The position numbers and the translations under genes were made by a program. The notes beneath the pieces are model-generated. The model was given only the letters and a program-made list of their open reading frames with translations. It searched no databases and had not been told where the DNA came from. Shown here piece by piece: positions 7,865 to 22,700 of a stretch of DNA of 61,756 bases; position 1 is the first letter of the stretch, and the number at the start of each line of letters is the position of its first letter. The DNA comes from Candidatus Scybalocola faecipullorum (GTDB taxonomy: Bacteria > Bacillota > Clostridia > Lachnospirales > Lachnospiraceae): contig DVJY01000026.1 of NCBI GenBank assembly GCA_018716485.1, forward strand, positions 1-61,756, given 5' to 3'.

Positions 7865-8311
7865 ATGGATTTTATAAATACACTGACGGCAAAAGGACAG
7901 GAAGTAGTGCAGAAAGCCAAAGAAACGGCGGAACTTTTTAAATGGCATAATAAAATCAGCACAGAGCAGGATCGTATAAAAAAGGCCTATGAGGATATCG
8001 GCCGCCTGTTCTGCGCTTTAAATCCTGAAAGCCCGTCGGAAGAATATTTTGATTTTTATGCGCAAATTGATGAGTCTAAGCAGTTAATCGAGCAGTATAA
8101 AAAAGAAATTGCTAAAATTAAAAACATTGGGTGCTGTAAAAAATGCGGCGCGCCTTTGGATAGGGATGCCAAATACTGCAGTGTATGCGGCGCTTCACAG
8201 GAAGAAGAGGAAAAAGAGGAACGTTCAGAATCTGTGATATGTCCTTACTGCGGCGAAGCCGTTGATCCCGGCAGTATATGCTGCCCTCACTGCGGTAAAA
8301 ATATTAAATAA
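7865..8311 (+). CDS. Small protein with two C-terminal zinc ribbons
   Basis: This 148-residue protein has a helical, charged N-terminal half (around residues 1-90, resembling a short coiled coil). Two zinc ribbons follow: CKKCGAPLDRDAKYCSVCG (around residues 96-114) and CPYCGEAVDPGSICCPHCG (around residues 128-146). No membrane segment is seen. ATG 7865 follows AAGGAGG; an earlier in-frame ATG at 7844 overlaps that site. It is coupled to the YARHG gene, and murT begins 20 bp downstream, so the four genes may form one envelope-related transcript. Molecular role unknown. Confidence 0.8.
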   Translation: MDFINTLTAKGQEVVQKAKETAELFKWHNKISTEQDRIKKAYEDIGRLFCALNPESPSEEYFDFYAQIDESKQLIEQYKKEIAKIKNIGCCKKCGAPLDRDAKYCSVCGASQEEEEKEERSESVICPYCGEAVDPGSICCPHCGKNIK

Positions 8312-8331
8312 AAATCAGGAAATGAGAAGCT

Positions 8332-9702
8332 ATGAGTATAAGAACTTTTTTATCCGTCACATCATGTAAATTGTCACGGTTTATTCTGAGAAAACTGGGA
8401 AAGGGCGGGACAAATGTGCCCGGCCGGGTGGCGCTGGCCATAGATCCCCATGTGCTCGGAAAGCTGGCAAAAGGTGTGACGACGATTATTGTGACGGGCA
8501 CAAACGGCAAGACGACCACATCGAGAATGATTGAAAGAAGCCTTGAGGAATCGGGATACCGTTTTTTTGCAAATAAATCCGGAGCCAATATGCTCAGCGG
8601 AATTACAGCAGAGTTTGCAATGCATTCCGGTCTCGGCGGAAAAAATAAATATCCGTATGCGCTGATTGAGTGCGATGAGGCGGCATTTAAAACGGTAAGC
8701 AAATATGTGGATGCCAAATGTGTTGTTGTAACAAACGTATTTAGAGATCAGCTGGATCGCTATGGCGAGGTGACACATACGCTGAACAGCATTTTGACCG
8801 GCATAAAAAATTCACCAAATGCGGTTGTCTGCATTAATGCAGATGATTCCCTGTCTGTCTCCATGAAAGATGAAATTCCGAACAAGGTTGTATTTTATGG
8901 CGTTGAAACTGAAATTTATAAAAATCGTGTGGAAGAAGTTTCTGACGCGCCGTACTGTATTAAATGTAAGACAGAGTATGTCTATGATTATGTAACTTAT
9001 GGACATCTGGGCGGTTTCAGATGCCCGAATTGTGGATATCATCGCCCGCAGACCGAGGTTTCTGTGGAAAAAGTACTGGAAAGTACGCCGGACAGTTCGA
9101 CGATTCTTTTAAATTTAAATGGCAGTGAATATCAGGCGACTATTAATCTGCCGGGCGGCTACAATATTTATAATGCGACGGCAACAGCTGCTGCGGGATA
9201 TGTGCTGGGTATTAAAAATGAAACCATTATCGATGCGCTGAGCAGTTTTGAATGCGGTTTTGGACGTATGGAGAAATTTACGGTCAACGGTACCGATATC
9301 CGTATGATTTTGATAAAAAATCCGGCGGGCTGCAATCAAGTGCTGAATTTTTTAAGTAATAATACGACGCCTTCACTGTTTGTTGTGGCTTTAAATGACC
9401 GTTTTGCCGACGGCACCGATATTTCATGGATATGGGATGTGGACTTTGAAAAATTAAATCAGATTTCAGATAAACTGACAGAAATATGGGTTACCGGCCG
9501 CCGGGCGGATGATATGGCGATGCGGTTTAAATATGCCGGGATTCCTGTAAATAAAATTAAAGTCATGAAAGACTATGAGCAGTTGATTGATGCTGCGACA
9601 AAGCAGCAGGCGCCGGTTTATATGATGCCCACATATACAGCGATGCTTGATATCCGTGAAATATTCAGTAAAAATTACGGGTTCAAGGAATTCTGGGAAT
9701 AG
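8332..9702 (+). CDS. murT: Lipid II isoglutaminyl synthase, subunit MurT
   Basis: This 456-residue Mur-ligase-like protein has the P-loop VTGTNGKTTTSRM near residues 55-67. A four-Cys zinc ribbon inserted in the central domain (CIKC ... CPNCG, around residues 205-231) distinguishes MurT from ordinary Mur ligases. The C-terminal DUF1727-like domain binds GatD. MurT with GatD uses ATP and glutamine to amidate D-Glu of the lipid II stem to D-isoglutamine, on the inner membrane face. gatD follows after 9 bp. Confidence 0.93.
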   Translation: MSIRTFLSVTSCKLSRFILRKLGKGGTNVPGRVALAIDPHVLGKLAKGVTTIIVTGTNGKTTTSRMIERSLEESGYRFFANKSGANMLSGITAEFAMHSGLGGKNKYPYALIECDEAAFKTVSKYVDAKCVVVTNVFRDQLDRYGEVTHTLNSILTGIKNSPNAVVCINADDSLSVSMKDEIPNKVVFYGVETEIYKNRVEEVSDAPYCIKCKTEYVYDYVTYGHLGGFRCPNCGYHRPQTEVSVEKVLESTPDSSTILLNLNGSEYQATINLPGGYNIYNATATAAAGYVLGIKNETIIDALSSFECGFGRMEKFTVNGTDIRMILIKNPAGCNQVLNFLSNNTTPSLFVVALNDRFADGTDISWIWDVDFEKLNQISDKLTEIWVTGRRADDMAMRFKYAGIPVNKIKVMKDYEQLIDAATKQQAPVYMMPTYTAMLDIREIFSKNYGFKEFWE

Positions 9703-9711
9703 GAGGAAATT

Positions 9712-10449
9712 ATGTATCAGCTGAAGATTTGTCATTTATATCCCGATATTCTGAACCTGTACGGTGACAGAGGCAATATTATCTGCATGCAGAAACGTAT
9801 GGCATGGCGGGGCATTCAGGCAGAGGTGACGGAAGTTTCTGTCGGTGATCCCCTCAATTATGATGATTATGATATTTTCTTTATCGGCGGCGGACAGGAT
9901 TTTGAACAGGAAGTGCTGTTGAAAGATTTGGCGGACGGCAAGGCAAAAGCGATTACTCAGGCCGTCAACGAGGAAAAGGTTTTCCTCGCAATCTGCGGCG
10001 GGTATCAGATGCTTGGGAATTATTATAAAACATGGGATGGCAAAGAGTGTGAATTTGTCGGCGCACTGGATCTGTATACCGTTGGCGCTAAAGAGCGAAT
10101 GATTGGTAATTATATGTATCAGTGCGATGCCGCAGATGATGGCATTGTTGTTGTCGGATTTGAAAATCATTCAGGAAAAACCTATTTAAGTGATAAAGTG
10201 CGTCCGATGGGCAAGGTGCTTGCGGGCAGCGGCAACAATGGCGAAGACGGCACAGAAGGCGCTCGGTACAAAAATGTATTTGCAACATACAGCCACGGAC
10301 CGTTGCTGCCTAAAAATCCAAAGCTGGCAGATTTAATTTTAAAAACAGCGCTTAAACGCCGGTATCCTGATATAGTATTAGAAGAACTTGATGATACATT
10401 TGAAAATAATGCGCATGACTATATGGTACAGAGGTTGTCAGCAAAATAA
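9712..10449 (+). CDS. gatD: Lipid II isoglutaminyl synthase, glutaminase subunit GatD
   Basis: This 245-residue class I glutamine amidotransferase has its nucleophile in FLAICGGYQMLG (Cys near residue 94) and its His in TYSHGPLLPKNP (near residue 190). FIGGGQDFEQE near residues 58-68 is shared with CobB/CobQ-type amidotransferases. It supplies ammonia to MurT. The gene overlaps the ribosome-site region of murT's end (AGGAGGAAATT before ATG 9712) and is clearly co-transcribed. Confidence 0.93.
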   Translation: MYQLKICHLYPDILNLYGDRGNIICMQKRMAWRGIQAEVTEVSVGDPLNYDDYDIFFIGGGQDFEQEVLLKDLADGKAKAITQAVNEEKVFLAICGGYQMLGNYYKTWDGKECEFVGALDLYTVGAKERMIGNYMYQCDAADDGIVVVGFENHSGKTYLSDKVRPMGKVLAGSGNNGEDGTEGARYKNVFATYSHGPLLPKNPKLADLILKTALKRRYPDIVLEELDDTFENNAHDYMVQRLSAK

Positions 10450-10463
10450 TCGGAATATTTATG

Positions 10464-10500
10464 ACGGCAGAAGGAAGTAGCATTAGTTTCTTTCTGCCGT
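10464..10500 (+). terminator. Hairpin after gatD
   Basis: ACGGCAGAAGGAA (10464-10476) pairs with TTCTTTCTGCCGT (ends 10500), 13 bp with one G-U pair, but no T run follows. It could weaken read-through or protect the mRNA end. Confidence 0.4.
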
Positions 10501-10533
10501 ATCTGTATCATTAGGAAAGGAAGAAACAGACCT

Positions 10534-11571
10534 ATGCGTAAAAAAAACGCAGAAAGATATATATATCTGGATATTTTGAATATTGTAGCCTGCATATTTG
10601 TTATATTCCTGCATTGCAATGGAATTGTGCATACCTTTTCTGATACAAAAGTGTGGAGAGAAAGTATGGTTGTGGAAACCGTTGCTTATTGTGCTGTGCC
10701 GATATTTTTTATGATTTCGGGAGCAACATTAATACCGTATAGAGAAAAATACAGTACAAAAGTTTTTATGAAGAAACGAATAGTGAAAACGGTGATACCG
10801 TTTGTTATTTGGACTTTTATCAGCCTTGGATTTAAAATGATGCTGGGTATGATAACATTTAAATGGACATTTCCTGATATTATAAATTTATTTGTAAATA
10901 CAACTGCGGAAAATGTCTATTGGTTTTTTATTCCATTATTTATGATTTATTTGAGTATGCCGGTACTTTCTCTTATAAATAAAAATTTAAAGATACTCAT
11001 TTATATATTTGTCGTTTCTTTTGTGTTGTATTCTGTATATCCGGTGGCTTGCTTATGTCTTCATATACCAAAAAATGGTTCAATAATAATGCCGGTGGCC
11101 GGCGGATATCTAATGTTGGCAATTATGGGATATCTCCTTTCGACTGTCCGTTTGCAGAGAAGAATCAGATGGGTCATTTATGGATTGGGGATTTTCGGAT
11201 TGGTGGTCAGATATACAACGACAGTAGTATGGTCAGTCAAAAGCGGAATGCTTAATGAAACATTTTGGGGATATCAAAATTTTCCTTCTGTTTTTTGGGC
11301 TGCAGCAGTATTTGTGATGATCAAGTATATGCCGTGGGAAAAGATATTTCCCAAAGACAGAACGAAAAAGATGATAAGCAAAATAGCATCATTAAGTTTT
11401 GGGATTTATTTAATGCATATGATTATCTACAGGACTTTGGCATTATTGACCGGAATTGAAAACAGTACTTACGTCTGGCGTTTTGTAATGCCGTGGGTGA
11501 TCTATGGAATATGCGCTTTATTAACATTTTTGCTAAAAAAGATTCCTGTTTTAAAGTATATAGTACCATAA
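10534..11571 (+). CDS. Membrane acyltransferase family 3, second copy
   Basis: The protein has 345 residues and about ten membrane helices. The N-terminal RYIYLDILNIVACIFVIFLH, with His after the first helix, and a late LSFGIYLMHMIIYRTLALL block fit the acyltransferase-3 family (OafA/WecH type). The substrate is unknown. It is only distantly like the copy at 5076 by eye, so recent duplication is unlikely. AGGAAAGGAAG lies upstream of ATG 10534. The base composition is more AT-rich than the neighbouring nucleoside genes. Confidence 0.8.
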   Translation: MRKKNAERYIYLDILNIVACIFVIFLHCNGIVHTFSDTKVWRESMVVETVAYCAVPIFFMISGATLIPYREKYSTKVFMKKRIVKTVIPFVIWTFISLGFKMMLGMITFKWTFPDIINLFVNTTAENVYWFFIPLFMIYLSMPVLSLINKNLKILIYIFVVSFVLYSVYPVACLCLHIPKNGSIIMPVAGGYLMLAIMGYLLSTVRLQRRIRWVIYGLGIFGLVVRYTTTVVWSVKSGMLNETFWGYQNFPSVFWAAAVFVMIKYMPWEKIFPKDRTKKMISKIASLSFGIYLMHMIIYRTLALLTGIENSTYVWRFVMPWVIYGICALLTFLLKKIPVLKYIVP

Positions 11572-11595
11572 AAATTGTCAGGGAGGAGGCAGCAA

Positions 11596-12432
11596 ATGAA
11601 TACAGTATACGAAAAATTAATGCGCTGCTATGAAAGTATGAGATGTCAGACGTCTTTTTGCCCGGAAGCAGCACTGGTTCTCGGATCGGGGCTTGGAAAC
11701 TATGCGGATCAGATGGATATTGTACAGACAGTGGATTATAAGGATATCGATGGTTTCCCGATATCCACCGTTGCGGGACATGCAGGACGTTTTATCTTAG
11801 GTTTCGCAGGCAGGGTGCCTGTCATCGCGATGCAGGGCAGGGTGCATTACTATGAAGGCTATGCCATGAGCGATGTTGTGACAGGCGTGCGTCTGATGAA
11901 ACTGATGGGGGCGAAAACACTGATATTGACCAACGCCGCCGGCGGTGTCAATTTTGATTTTGCACCGGGAGATTTGATGATGATCACGGATCATATCAGC
12001 ACGATGATACCGTCGCCGCTGATCGGGGCAAATATCGATGCGCTGGGGACGCGTTTCCCTGATATGAGTCATGTATATGATCCGAAGCTTCAGTCGATGA
12101 TTCTTAAGTGTGCCGCAAAACTTGAGATTCCGGTGCGGCAGGGTGTTTATATGCAGCTGACGGGTCCTCAGTATGAAACGCCGGCCGAAATACGTATGGC
12201 TCGTCTGCTTGGTGCAGATGCTGTCGGCATGAGTACAGTATGCGAAGCCATTGCGGCAAATCATATGGGTATGCATATATGCGGTATTTCATGTATTACA
12301 AATATGGCCAGCGGAATGACCAAAAAACCGCTGGGCCATGAGGAAGTTCAGCAGACTGCCGACCGTGCGGCAAAAAATTTTGCACGGCTGATCACAGAAA
12401 TAATAAAAACAATCGGGGAGGAAAACAGATGA
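11596..12432 (+). CDS. punA: Purine nucleoside phosphorylase (trimeric type)
   Basis: This 278-residue enzyme has the class II (trimeric, inosine/guanosine) marks: [12 protein letters not shown] near residues 24-35, GRVHYYEGY near residues 79-87, NAAGGVN near residues 110-116, and [11 protein letters not shown] near residues 187-197. It cleaves purine nucleosides with phosphate to give base and (deoxy)ribose-1-phosphate. I start at ATG 11596, after GGGAGGAGG; the frame is open to 11575 but that would include the ribosome site. It overlaps deoC by 4 bp (ATGA), so the two are translationally coupled. Confidence 0.92.
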   Translation: MNTVYEKLMRCYESMRCQTSFCPEAALVLGSGLGNYADQMDIVQTVDYKDIDGFPISTVAGHAGRFILGFAGRVPVIAMQGRVHYYEGYAMSDVVTGVRLMKLMGAKTLILTNAAGGVNFDFAPGDLMMITDHISTMIPSPLIGANIDALGTRFPDMSHVYDPKLQSMILKCAAKLEIPVRQGVYMQLTGPQYETPAEIRMARLLGADAVGMSTVCEAIAANHMGMHICGISCITNMASGMTKKPLGHEEVQQTADRAAKNFARLITEIIKTIGEENR

Positions 12433-13108
12433 TATCACCAAAATTTTTCGATCATACGATTTTGACTCAGGATGCGCAGAAAGCAGATATTCAGCGGATC
12501 TGTAATGAAGCGGTCCAGTACGGATTTGCGTCTGTGTGTGTGAATTCTTACTATACAGCGCGCGTCAAGGAAGCTCTCAAAGACAGCGGCGTTAAAGTAT
12601 GTACTGTTGTCGGCTTCCCGCTTGGCATGTGTATGACTTCTGTGAAAGCCTTTGAAGCGGCAGAAGCCGTGAAGGCCGGCGCTGATGAGATTGATATGGT
12701 CATGAATGACGGCGCACTGAAAGATGGAGATAACGAAAGTGTAATCAATGATATTCGGGCAGTTCGGGAGGCATGTGATCAGGCGGCAGAAAAAATGCAG
12801 CGGAAGACACCGGTTGTTCTGAAAGTTATTATTGAAACATGTCTGCTTGATGATGCTCAAAAAGCGCTGGCGTGTCAGCTGGCATGTGAGGGCGGTGCGG
12901 ATTTTGTGAAAACATCGACAGGATTTTCAAAAGGCGGCGCACAGGCAGACGACGTGATCCTGATGAAAGCAATGGTCGGCGATCACGCCAAAGTAAAAGC
13001 GTCAGGCGGCATCCGGGATGCAAAAACGGCGCAGGAAATGATCGAGGCCGGCGCCGATCGTCTTGGAACAAGTGCGACAGTCGCTATTATAAAGGAAAGT
13101 GAACAATC

Positions 13109-13112
<4 letters not shown>
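12429..13112 (+). CDS. deoC: Deoxyribose-phosphate aldolase
   Basis: The 227-residue TIM barrel has the expected catalytic lysines: [12 protein letters not shown] near residues 123-134 and [12 protein letters not shown] near residues 188-199. [12 protein letters not shown] near residues 57-68 is also conserved. It splits 2-deoxyribose-5-phosphate into glyceraldehyde-3-phosphate and acetaldehyde. Start and stop overlap the genes on both sides by 4 bp, so punA-deoC-deoB is one tight operon. Confidence 0.96.
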
Positions 13113-15795
<2,683 letters not shown>

Positions 15796-15801
15796 CATCT
15801 A

Positions 15802-15831
15802 TTGACACACCCCTTAAATTTGTGCTATCAT
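15802..15831 (+). promoter_or_regulatory. Promoter of rpoB-rpoC
   Basis: TTGACA (15802-15807), 18-bp spacer, TATCAT (15826-15831) with TG one base before the -10. A leader of about 90 nt with a TGGGC/GCCCA hairpin (about 15858-15873) follows before rpoB. Confidence 0.75.
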
Positions 15832-15928
15832 ACTAAGATGCAATTATTGTGGAGACATGGGCTGTTTTGCCCAAAACTCCGTGTATCTATAGTAACTCGC
15901 ATACCACATTAAGGGGTGAAAAACGTTA

Positions 15929-18900
15929 ATGAATAGCGGTAGAATTAAACCGGTAAAGAATGGCAGAAATGTCAGGATGAGTTATTCCAGTCAGAGAGAA
16001 GTTCTTGAGATGCCGAATTTGATCGAAGTTCAAAAAGATTCTTATGACTGGTTCATCAGTAAAGGCCTTAAAGAAGTTTTTGAAGATATCTCTCCAATCG
16101 CGGACTACAGCGGTCATTTGAGTTTGGAATTTACAGATTTTACATTGTGTGAAAACGATGTGAAGTATTCCATCGAAGAATGTAAAGAACGCGACGCAAC
16201 ATATGCTGCGCCTTTGAAAGTCAGAGTCCGTCTGATCAATAAAGAAACAGATGAAATTAATGAACATGAAATTTTTATGGGCGACCTGCCGTTGATGACA
16301 GAAACAGGTACTTTCGTGATCAATGGTGCAGAGCGTGTTATTGTCAGCCAGCTTGTGCGTTCACCGGGCATTTATTATGATATTGCTCACGATAAGCTGG
16401 GAAAGACATTATATTCGGCAACAGTGATTCCGAACAGGGGTGCATGGCTGGAATATGAAACAGATTCCAACGATGTGTTTTATGTGCGTGTTGACCGTAC
16501 AAGAAAAGTGCCGATCACAGTGCTGATCCGTTCACTGGGTGTAGGTACGAATCAGGAGATTTTTGACCTGTTTGGTGAGGAGCCGAAATTGTACGGCAGT
16601 TTGACGAAGGATACGGCAACCAATTACGAAGAAGGTCTTCTGGAATTATATAAGAAGATCCGTCCGGGCGAGCCGCTTTCCGTAGAGAGTGCTGAAAGCC
16701 TGATCAATGCCATGTTCTTTGATCCGAGACGGTACGATCTTGCAAAGGTCGGACGCTACAAATTCAATAAAAAACTGGCATTAAGAAAACGTATTACAGG
16801 GTTCCCTCTGGCAGAAGATGTTGTCGATACGACAACCGGTGAGATTATCGCAGAAGCAGAAACAGTCGTAACAGCGGAGTTGGCTGATAAAATACAAAAT
16901 GCCGCAATTCCGGCAGTATTTATCCAGACAGAGGAAAAGGTCGTTAAGATCCTTTCCAATATGGCTGTAGACCTTGGTGCATTTGTGGACGCAGATCCTG
17001 AGGAACTGGGCGTTCATGAAAAAGTATATTATCCGGTATTGGCTGAGATTCTTGAAGAAAATACCGATATTGAAGATATTAAAACAGCAATTAAGCGCAG
17101 AGTTCATGATCTTGTGCCGATGCATATTACAAAGGAAGACATTTTTGCTTCTATTAACTACAATATGCATCTGGAATACGGCGTAGGTACCAATGATGAT
17201 ATTGACCACTTGGGCAACCGCCGTATCAGAGCTGTCGGCGAACTGCTTCAGAACCAGTACCGCATCGGTCTTTCCAGAATGGAAAGAGTTGTGCGTGAAC
17301 GTATGACAACACAGGATCTGGAAGGTATTTCACCGCAGTCGCTGATCAATATTAAACCGGTGACAGCAGCAGTTAAGGAATTTTTTGGAAGTTCCCAGCT
17401 GTCCCAGTTTATGGACCAGAACAACCCGCTGTCAGAGCTGACACATAAACGCCGTCTGTCTGCATTGGGACCGGGCGGTCTGTCCAGAGACCGTGCCGGA
17501 TTCGAGGTCCGCGACGTACACTATTCTCACTACGGCAGAATGTGTCCGATCGAGACGCCTGAAGGTCCGAACATCGGTCTTATCAACTCACTGGCTTCTT
17601 ATGCAAGAATCAATGAGTATGGTTTTATTGAGGCGCCTTACAGAAAATTGGATAAAACAGATCCGAAAAATCCGCGCGTCACAGATGATGTTATTTATCT
17701 GACAGCAGATGAAGAAGATAATTTCAGAGTCGCACAGGCCAATGAGCCGCTTGATGAGAACGGTTATTTCGTACACAATGATATTTCCGGCCGTTTCCGC
17801 GAGGAAACAACCACGTTCCCTAAATCAAGAGTAGACTTGATGGACGTTTCTCCTCGAATGGTATTTTCTGTGGCAACATCGATGATTCCTTTCCTTGAAA
17901 ACGATGATGCCAACCGTGCACTCATGGGCTCCAACATGCAGCGTCAGGCAGTGCCTTTGATGCTTACAGATTCACCGGTGGTCGGCACAGGTATGGAAGC
18001 TAAAGCGGCCGTAGACTCCGGTGTGTGTGTATTGGCAAAACGTGCCGGAACTGTTGAAATTTCCGCTTCCAATGAGATTGTGATCAAAGCAGACGAAGGC
18101 GGAAAAGACCGCTATAAATTACAGAAATTTATCGGAAGCAACCAAGGAGCATGCTACAACCAGAGACCGATCGTGTTTAAAGGCGAGCATGTCAATGCCG
18201 GCGATGTCATTGCCGACGGTCCTTCAACTTACAATGGCGAACTTGCATTGGGCAAAAATCCGCTGATCGGCTTTATGACATGGGAAGGCTACAACTTCGA
18301 GGACGCCGTCTTATTAAGTGAACGTCTTGTTCAGGAAGATGTGTATACATCAATCCACATTGCTGAGTATGAAGCGGAAGCAAGAGATACAAAGCTGGGA
18401 CCGGAAGAAATTACGAGAGATGTTCCGGGTGTCGGCGATGATGCTCTGAAAAATCTTGACGAGCGCGGTATTATCCGTGTCGGCGCCGAAGTGCGTGCCG
18501 GAGATATTCTTGTCGGCAAGGTTACGCCGAAAGGCGAGACCGAACTGACTGCAGAGGAAAGATTGCTGCGTGCGATTTTCGGCGAAAAAGCCCGTGAAGT
18601 CCGCGACACATCTTTGAAAGTGCCTCACGGCGATTATGGTATTATTCTTGATGCCAAAGTATTTACAAGAGAAAACGGTGATGAACTGTCACCGGGCGTA
18701 AATCAGTGTGTGCGTGTTTATATTGCTCAGAAACGTAAGATTTCTGTCGGCGATAAGATGGCCGGACGTCACGGAAACAAGGGTGTCGTTTCCCGTGTGC
18801 TTCCTGTAGAAGATATGCCGTTCCTGCCAAACGGACGCCCTCTGGATATTGTGCTGAACCCTCTGGGCGTGCCTTCACGTATGAACATCGGACAGGTGCT

Positions 18901-19762
18901 GGAAGTTCATCTTTCTCTTGCGGCTGAGGTTCTTGGCTTTAAGATTGAGACACCGATTTTTAACGGTGCAAATGAAAATGATATTATGGATACCCTTGAA
19001 CTGGCAAATGATTATGCCAATAGTACATGGGAAGAATTTACAGATAAATGGAAAGATCAGTTGGATCCGGGTGTGTATGAATACTTGGATGTCAACAAGG
19101 CGCACAGAGAAGAGTGGAAAGGCGTGCCGATCAATCGTACCGGTAAGGTGCAGCTGCGCGACGGCCGTACAGGCGAGGAATTTGACCGTCCTGTAACGAT
19201 TGGTTTCATGCACTATCTCAAACTGCATCACCTTGTTGATGATAAGATCCATGCACGTTCCACAGGCCCGTACTCACTTGTTACACAGCAGCCTCTGGGC
19301 GGTAAAGCACAGTTCGGCGGACAGCGTTTCGGTGAGATGGAAGTTTGGGCACTGGAAGCTTACGGTGCATCTTATACACTTCAGGAAATCCTGACCTTCA
19401 AGTCCGATGATGTGACAGGACGTGTGAAGACTTACGAAGCGATTATCAAAGGTGATAATATCTCTGAACCGGGTATTCCGGAATCCTTTAAGGTTCTTCT
19501 TAAAGAGCTGCAGTCACTGGCGCTTGATGTCCGTGTATTGCGTGATGACCAGACTGAAGTTGAAATCGGCGAATCGACAGATTACGGCGATGAAGAACTG
19601 GCATCATTTATGGAAGGACATGACGGTCCGGCTTATTATGATAGCGACGAGTTTGCTGAACACGGCTATAAACAGCAGGTACTTGAAAATGATGAATTCG
19701 TTGATGTCGATGAGAGTTCAGATGATGTCGATTTCAGTGAAGATGAGCATGATTTAGACTAA
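15929..19762 (+). CDS. rpoB: DNA-directed RNA polymerase subunit beta
   Basis: The protein has 1277 residues. The rifampicin region is near residues 488-515 with [20 protein letters not shown] and then [10 protein letters not shown], keeping the residues found in drug-sensitive enzymes. Also present are [32 protein letters not shown] and the C-terminal [20 protein letters not shown] block, which contacts beta-prime. The tail is very acidic, which varies among clostridia. ATG 15929 follows AAGGGGTGA. The gene has its own promoter and sits about 11 kb from rplL. Confidence 0.98.
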   Translation: MNSGRIKPVKNGRNVRMSYSSQREVLEMPNLIEVQKDSYDWFISKGLKEVFEDISPIADYSGHLSLEFTDFTLCENDVKYSIEECKERDATYAAPLKVRVRLINKETDEINEHEIFMGDLPLMTETGTFVINGAERVIVSQLVRSPGIYYDIAHDKLGKTLYSATVIPNRGAWLEYETDSNDVFYVRVDRTRKVPITVLIRSLGVGTNQEIFDLFGEEPKLYGSLTKDTATNYEEGLLELYKKIRPGEPLSVESAESLINAMFFDPRRYDLAKVGRYKFNKKLALRKRITGFPLAEDVVDTTTGEIIAEAETVVTAELADKIQNAAIPAVFIQTEEKVVKILSNMAVDLGAFVDADPEELGVHEKVYYPVLAEILEENTDIEDIKTAIKRRVHDLVPMHITKEDIFASINYNMHLEYGVGTNDDIDHLGNRRIRAVGELLQNQYRIGLSRMERVVRERMTTQDLEGISPQSLINIKPVTAAVKEFFGSSQLSQFMDQNNPLSELTHKRRLSALGPGGLSRDRAGFEVRDVHYSHYGRMCPIETPEGPNIGLINSLASYARINEYGFIEAPYRKLDKTDPKNPRVTDDVIYLTADEEDNFRVAQANEPLDENGYFVHNDISGRFREETTTFPKSRVDLMDVSPRMVFSVATSMIPFLENDDANRALMGSNMQRQAVPLMLTDSPVVGTGMEAKAAVDSGVCVLAKRAGTVEISASNEIVIKADEGGKDRYKLQKFIGSNQGACYNQRPIVFKGEHVNAGDVIADGPSTYNGELALGKNPLIGFMTWEGYNFEDAVLLSERLVQEDVYTSIHIAEYEAEARDTKLGPEEITRDVPGVGDDALKNLDERGIIRVGAEVRAGDILVGKVTPKGETELTAEERLLRAIFGEKAREVRDTSLKVPHGDYGIILDAKVFTRENGDELSPGVNQCVRVYIAQKRKISVGDKMAGRHGNKGVVSRVLPVEDMPFLPNGRPLDIVLNPLGVPSRMNIGQVLEVHLSLAAEVLGFKIETPIFNGANENDIMDTLELANDYANSTWEEFTDKWKDQLDPGVYEYLDVNKAHREEWKGVPINRTGKVQLRDGRTGEEFDRPVTIGFMHYLKLHHLVDDKIHARSTGPYSLVTQQPLGGKAQFGGQRFGEMEVWALEAYGASYTLQEILTFKSDDVTGRVKTYEAIIKGDNISEPGIPESFKVLLKELQSLALDVRVLRDDQTEVEIGESTDYGDEELASFMEGHDGPAYYDSDEFAEHGYKQQVLENDEFVDVDESSDDVDFSEDEHDLD

Positions 19763-19780
19763 GGAAAGGAGTGCCGTTTA

Positions 19781-22700
19781 ATGCCGGATATTAAGAGTAG
19801 CGGAGAAACTTATCAGCCGATGACGTTTGACGCCATCAAGATTGGTCTGGCTTCTCCGGATAAAATCAGAGAATGGTCTCACGGTGAAGTAAAGAAACCG
19901 GAGACAATTAACTATAGAACACTCAAACCAGAAAAAGATGGTTTGTTCTGCGAAAGAATTTTCGGTCCGAGCAAGGACTGGGAGTGTCACTGCGGTAAAT
20001 ATAAAAAGATCCGCTATAAAGGTGTGATCTGTGACCGCTGCGGCGTTGAGGTAACAAAAGCCAGTGTCAGAAGGGAAAGAATGGGGCATATCGAACTTGC
20101 GGCTCCTGTATCCCACATCTGGTACTTTAAGGGCATTCCAAGCCGCCTTGGTCTGATTCTGGATGTCTCTCCGAGAAATCTGGAAAAGGTGCTGTACTTC
20201 GCTTCGTATATTGTTTTGGATAAAGGTAACACAGATCTTCAGGTAAAGCAGGTGCTTTCTGAAAAAGAATACCGTGATGCCTATGACAAATACGGCAACA
20301 CATTCCGTGTCGGTATGGGCGCCGAATCTATCAAAGAATTGCTGATGCAGATTGATCTTGACAAAGATGCTGCCGAACTGACGAAGCAGCTGAAGGATTC
20401 TTCCGGACAGAAGCGTGCGAGAATTATCAAACGTCTTGAAGTTGTGGAAGCATTCAGAAGTTCAGGCAACCGTCCTGAATGGATGATTCTTGATGTGATT
20501 CCGGTTATCCCTCCGGATATCCGTCCGATGGTACAGCTGGATGGCGGACGTTTCGCAACTTCCGATTTAAATGATCTGTACCGCCGTATTATTAACAGAA
20601 ATAACCGTTTGAAGAGACTTCTTGAGCTTGGAGCTCCGGACATCATCGTCCGTAATGAGAAACGTATGCTTCAGGAAGCAGTCGATGCCCTGATCGACAA
20701 CGGCCGCCGCGGCCGTCCGGTCACAGGCCCGGGCAACAGAGCATTAAAGTCTCTGTCCGATATGCTGAAAGGTAAACAGGGGCGTTTCCGTCAGAATCTG
20801 CTCGGAAAGCGTGTCGACTATTCAGGACGTTCGGTTATCGTTGTCGGTCCTGAACTTAAAATATATCAGTGCGGTCTGCCAAAGGAAATGGCCATCGAGC
20901 TGTTTAAGCCTTTCGTTATGAAAGAGCTCGTTTCAGGCGGCCTTGCGCATAATATTAAATCAGCAAAGAAAATGGTAGAAAGACTTCAGCCGGAAGTATG
21001 GGATGTGCTGGAAGATGTGATTAAAGAACATCCGGTAATGTTAAACCGTGCCCCGACACTTCACAGACTGGGTATTCAGGCGTTTGAGCCGGTACTTGTT
21101 GAAGGTAAAGCGATTAAGCTGCATCCGCTTGTTTGTACAGCTTATAATGCCGACTTCGACGGCGACCAGATGGCCGTCCATGTACCGTTGTTTGTAGAAG
21201 CACAGGCAGAATGCCGTTTCCTGTTGCTGTCACCGAACAACCTGTTAAAACCTTCTGACGGCGCGCCGGTTGCCGTACCTTCACAGGATATGGTTCTCGG
21301 TATTTATTATTTGACTCTGGATAAACCGGGCGATCCGGGCGAGGGCAAATACTTTAAAAATGTTAATGAAGCGCTGCTTGCTTATGTGAATAAAGTCATT
21401 ACACTGCAGTCCATCATTAATGTGCGCCGGGAAGCGGAATTCGAAGGTGAAAAGATTACAGGAACAATTCAGACAACACTGGGAAGAATGTTGTTTAATG
21501 AAATCATTCCTCAGGATCTCGGTTTTGTTGATCGTTCTGTCCGCGAAAATGCTCTTGTGCCGGAAATTGATTTCCTTGTTGGCAAAAAGCAGTTAAAGAA
21601 AATCATTGATAAATGTATTAACACCCACGGTGCGACAAAAACGGCAGAAGTGCTTGATGATATTAAAGCAATCGGCTACAAATATTCGACGATCAGCGGT
21701 ATTACCGTATCCATCGCCGATATGACTGTGCCGGAAGCAAAGAAAGAATTGATCGCAGGTGCTGAAAAGACGATTGAAAAGATTACAAGGAATTTCCGCC
21801 GCGGTCTTGTAACAGACGAAGAAAGATACAAAGCAGTTATTGAAACATGGAAGAATGCCGATGATAAGATTACAGAGGCATTGCTGTCGAACTTGGATAA
21901 GTATAATAATATTTACATGATGGCCGATTCCGGCGCCCGTGGTTCCAACCAGCAGATTAAACAGCTGGCAGGTATGCGTGGTCTTATGGCTGATACATCG
22001 GGCCGTGCCATCGAACTTCCGATCAAGTCAAACTTCCGTGAAGGTCTGGATGTATTGGAATACTTTATTTCCGCCCATGGCGCCCGCAAAGGTCTTTCCG
22101 ATACAGCGCTGCGTACAGCGGACTCCGGTTATCTGACGAGACGTCTTGTCGATGTTTCACAGGATTTAATTATACGTGAAACAGACTGCTGTGAAGGCAG
22201 CGACAAGATTCCGGGTATGTGGATTGAAGCATTTACAGACGGACGTGAAATGATTGAAAGTCTTGAAGAACGTATGACCGGCCGTTATGCCGCAGATGAT
22301 ATTATTGATCCTGAAACCGGAGAAGTACTTGTAAAAGCAAATCATATGATTACGCCGAAGCGTGCTGCCAGAGTTGCGAAGACAGGTATTACCCGGGTCA
22401 GAATCCGTACCGTACTTTCCTGCCGTTCACATATCGGTGTATGCTCCAGATGTTATGGCGCCAACATGGCAACCGGTCAGGCTGTTCAGGTCGGTGAAGC
22501 TGTCGGTATTATTGCCGCTCAGTCCATCGGCGAGCCTGGTACACAGCTGACGATGCGTACATTCCATACAGGCGGTGTTGCCGGCGATGATATCACTCAG
22601 GGTCTTCCTCGTGTTGAAGAACTTTTCGAGGCAAGAAAACCGAAAGGCCTTGCAATTATTGCTGAATTCGGCGGTCTTGCTACAATTAAGGATACTAAGA

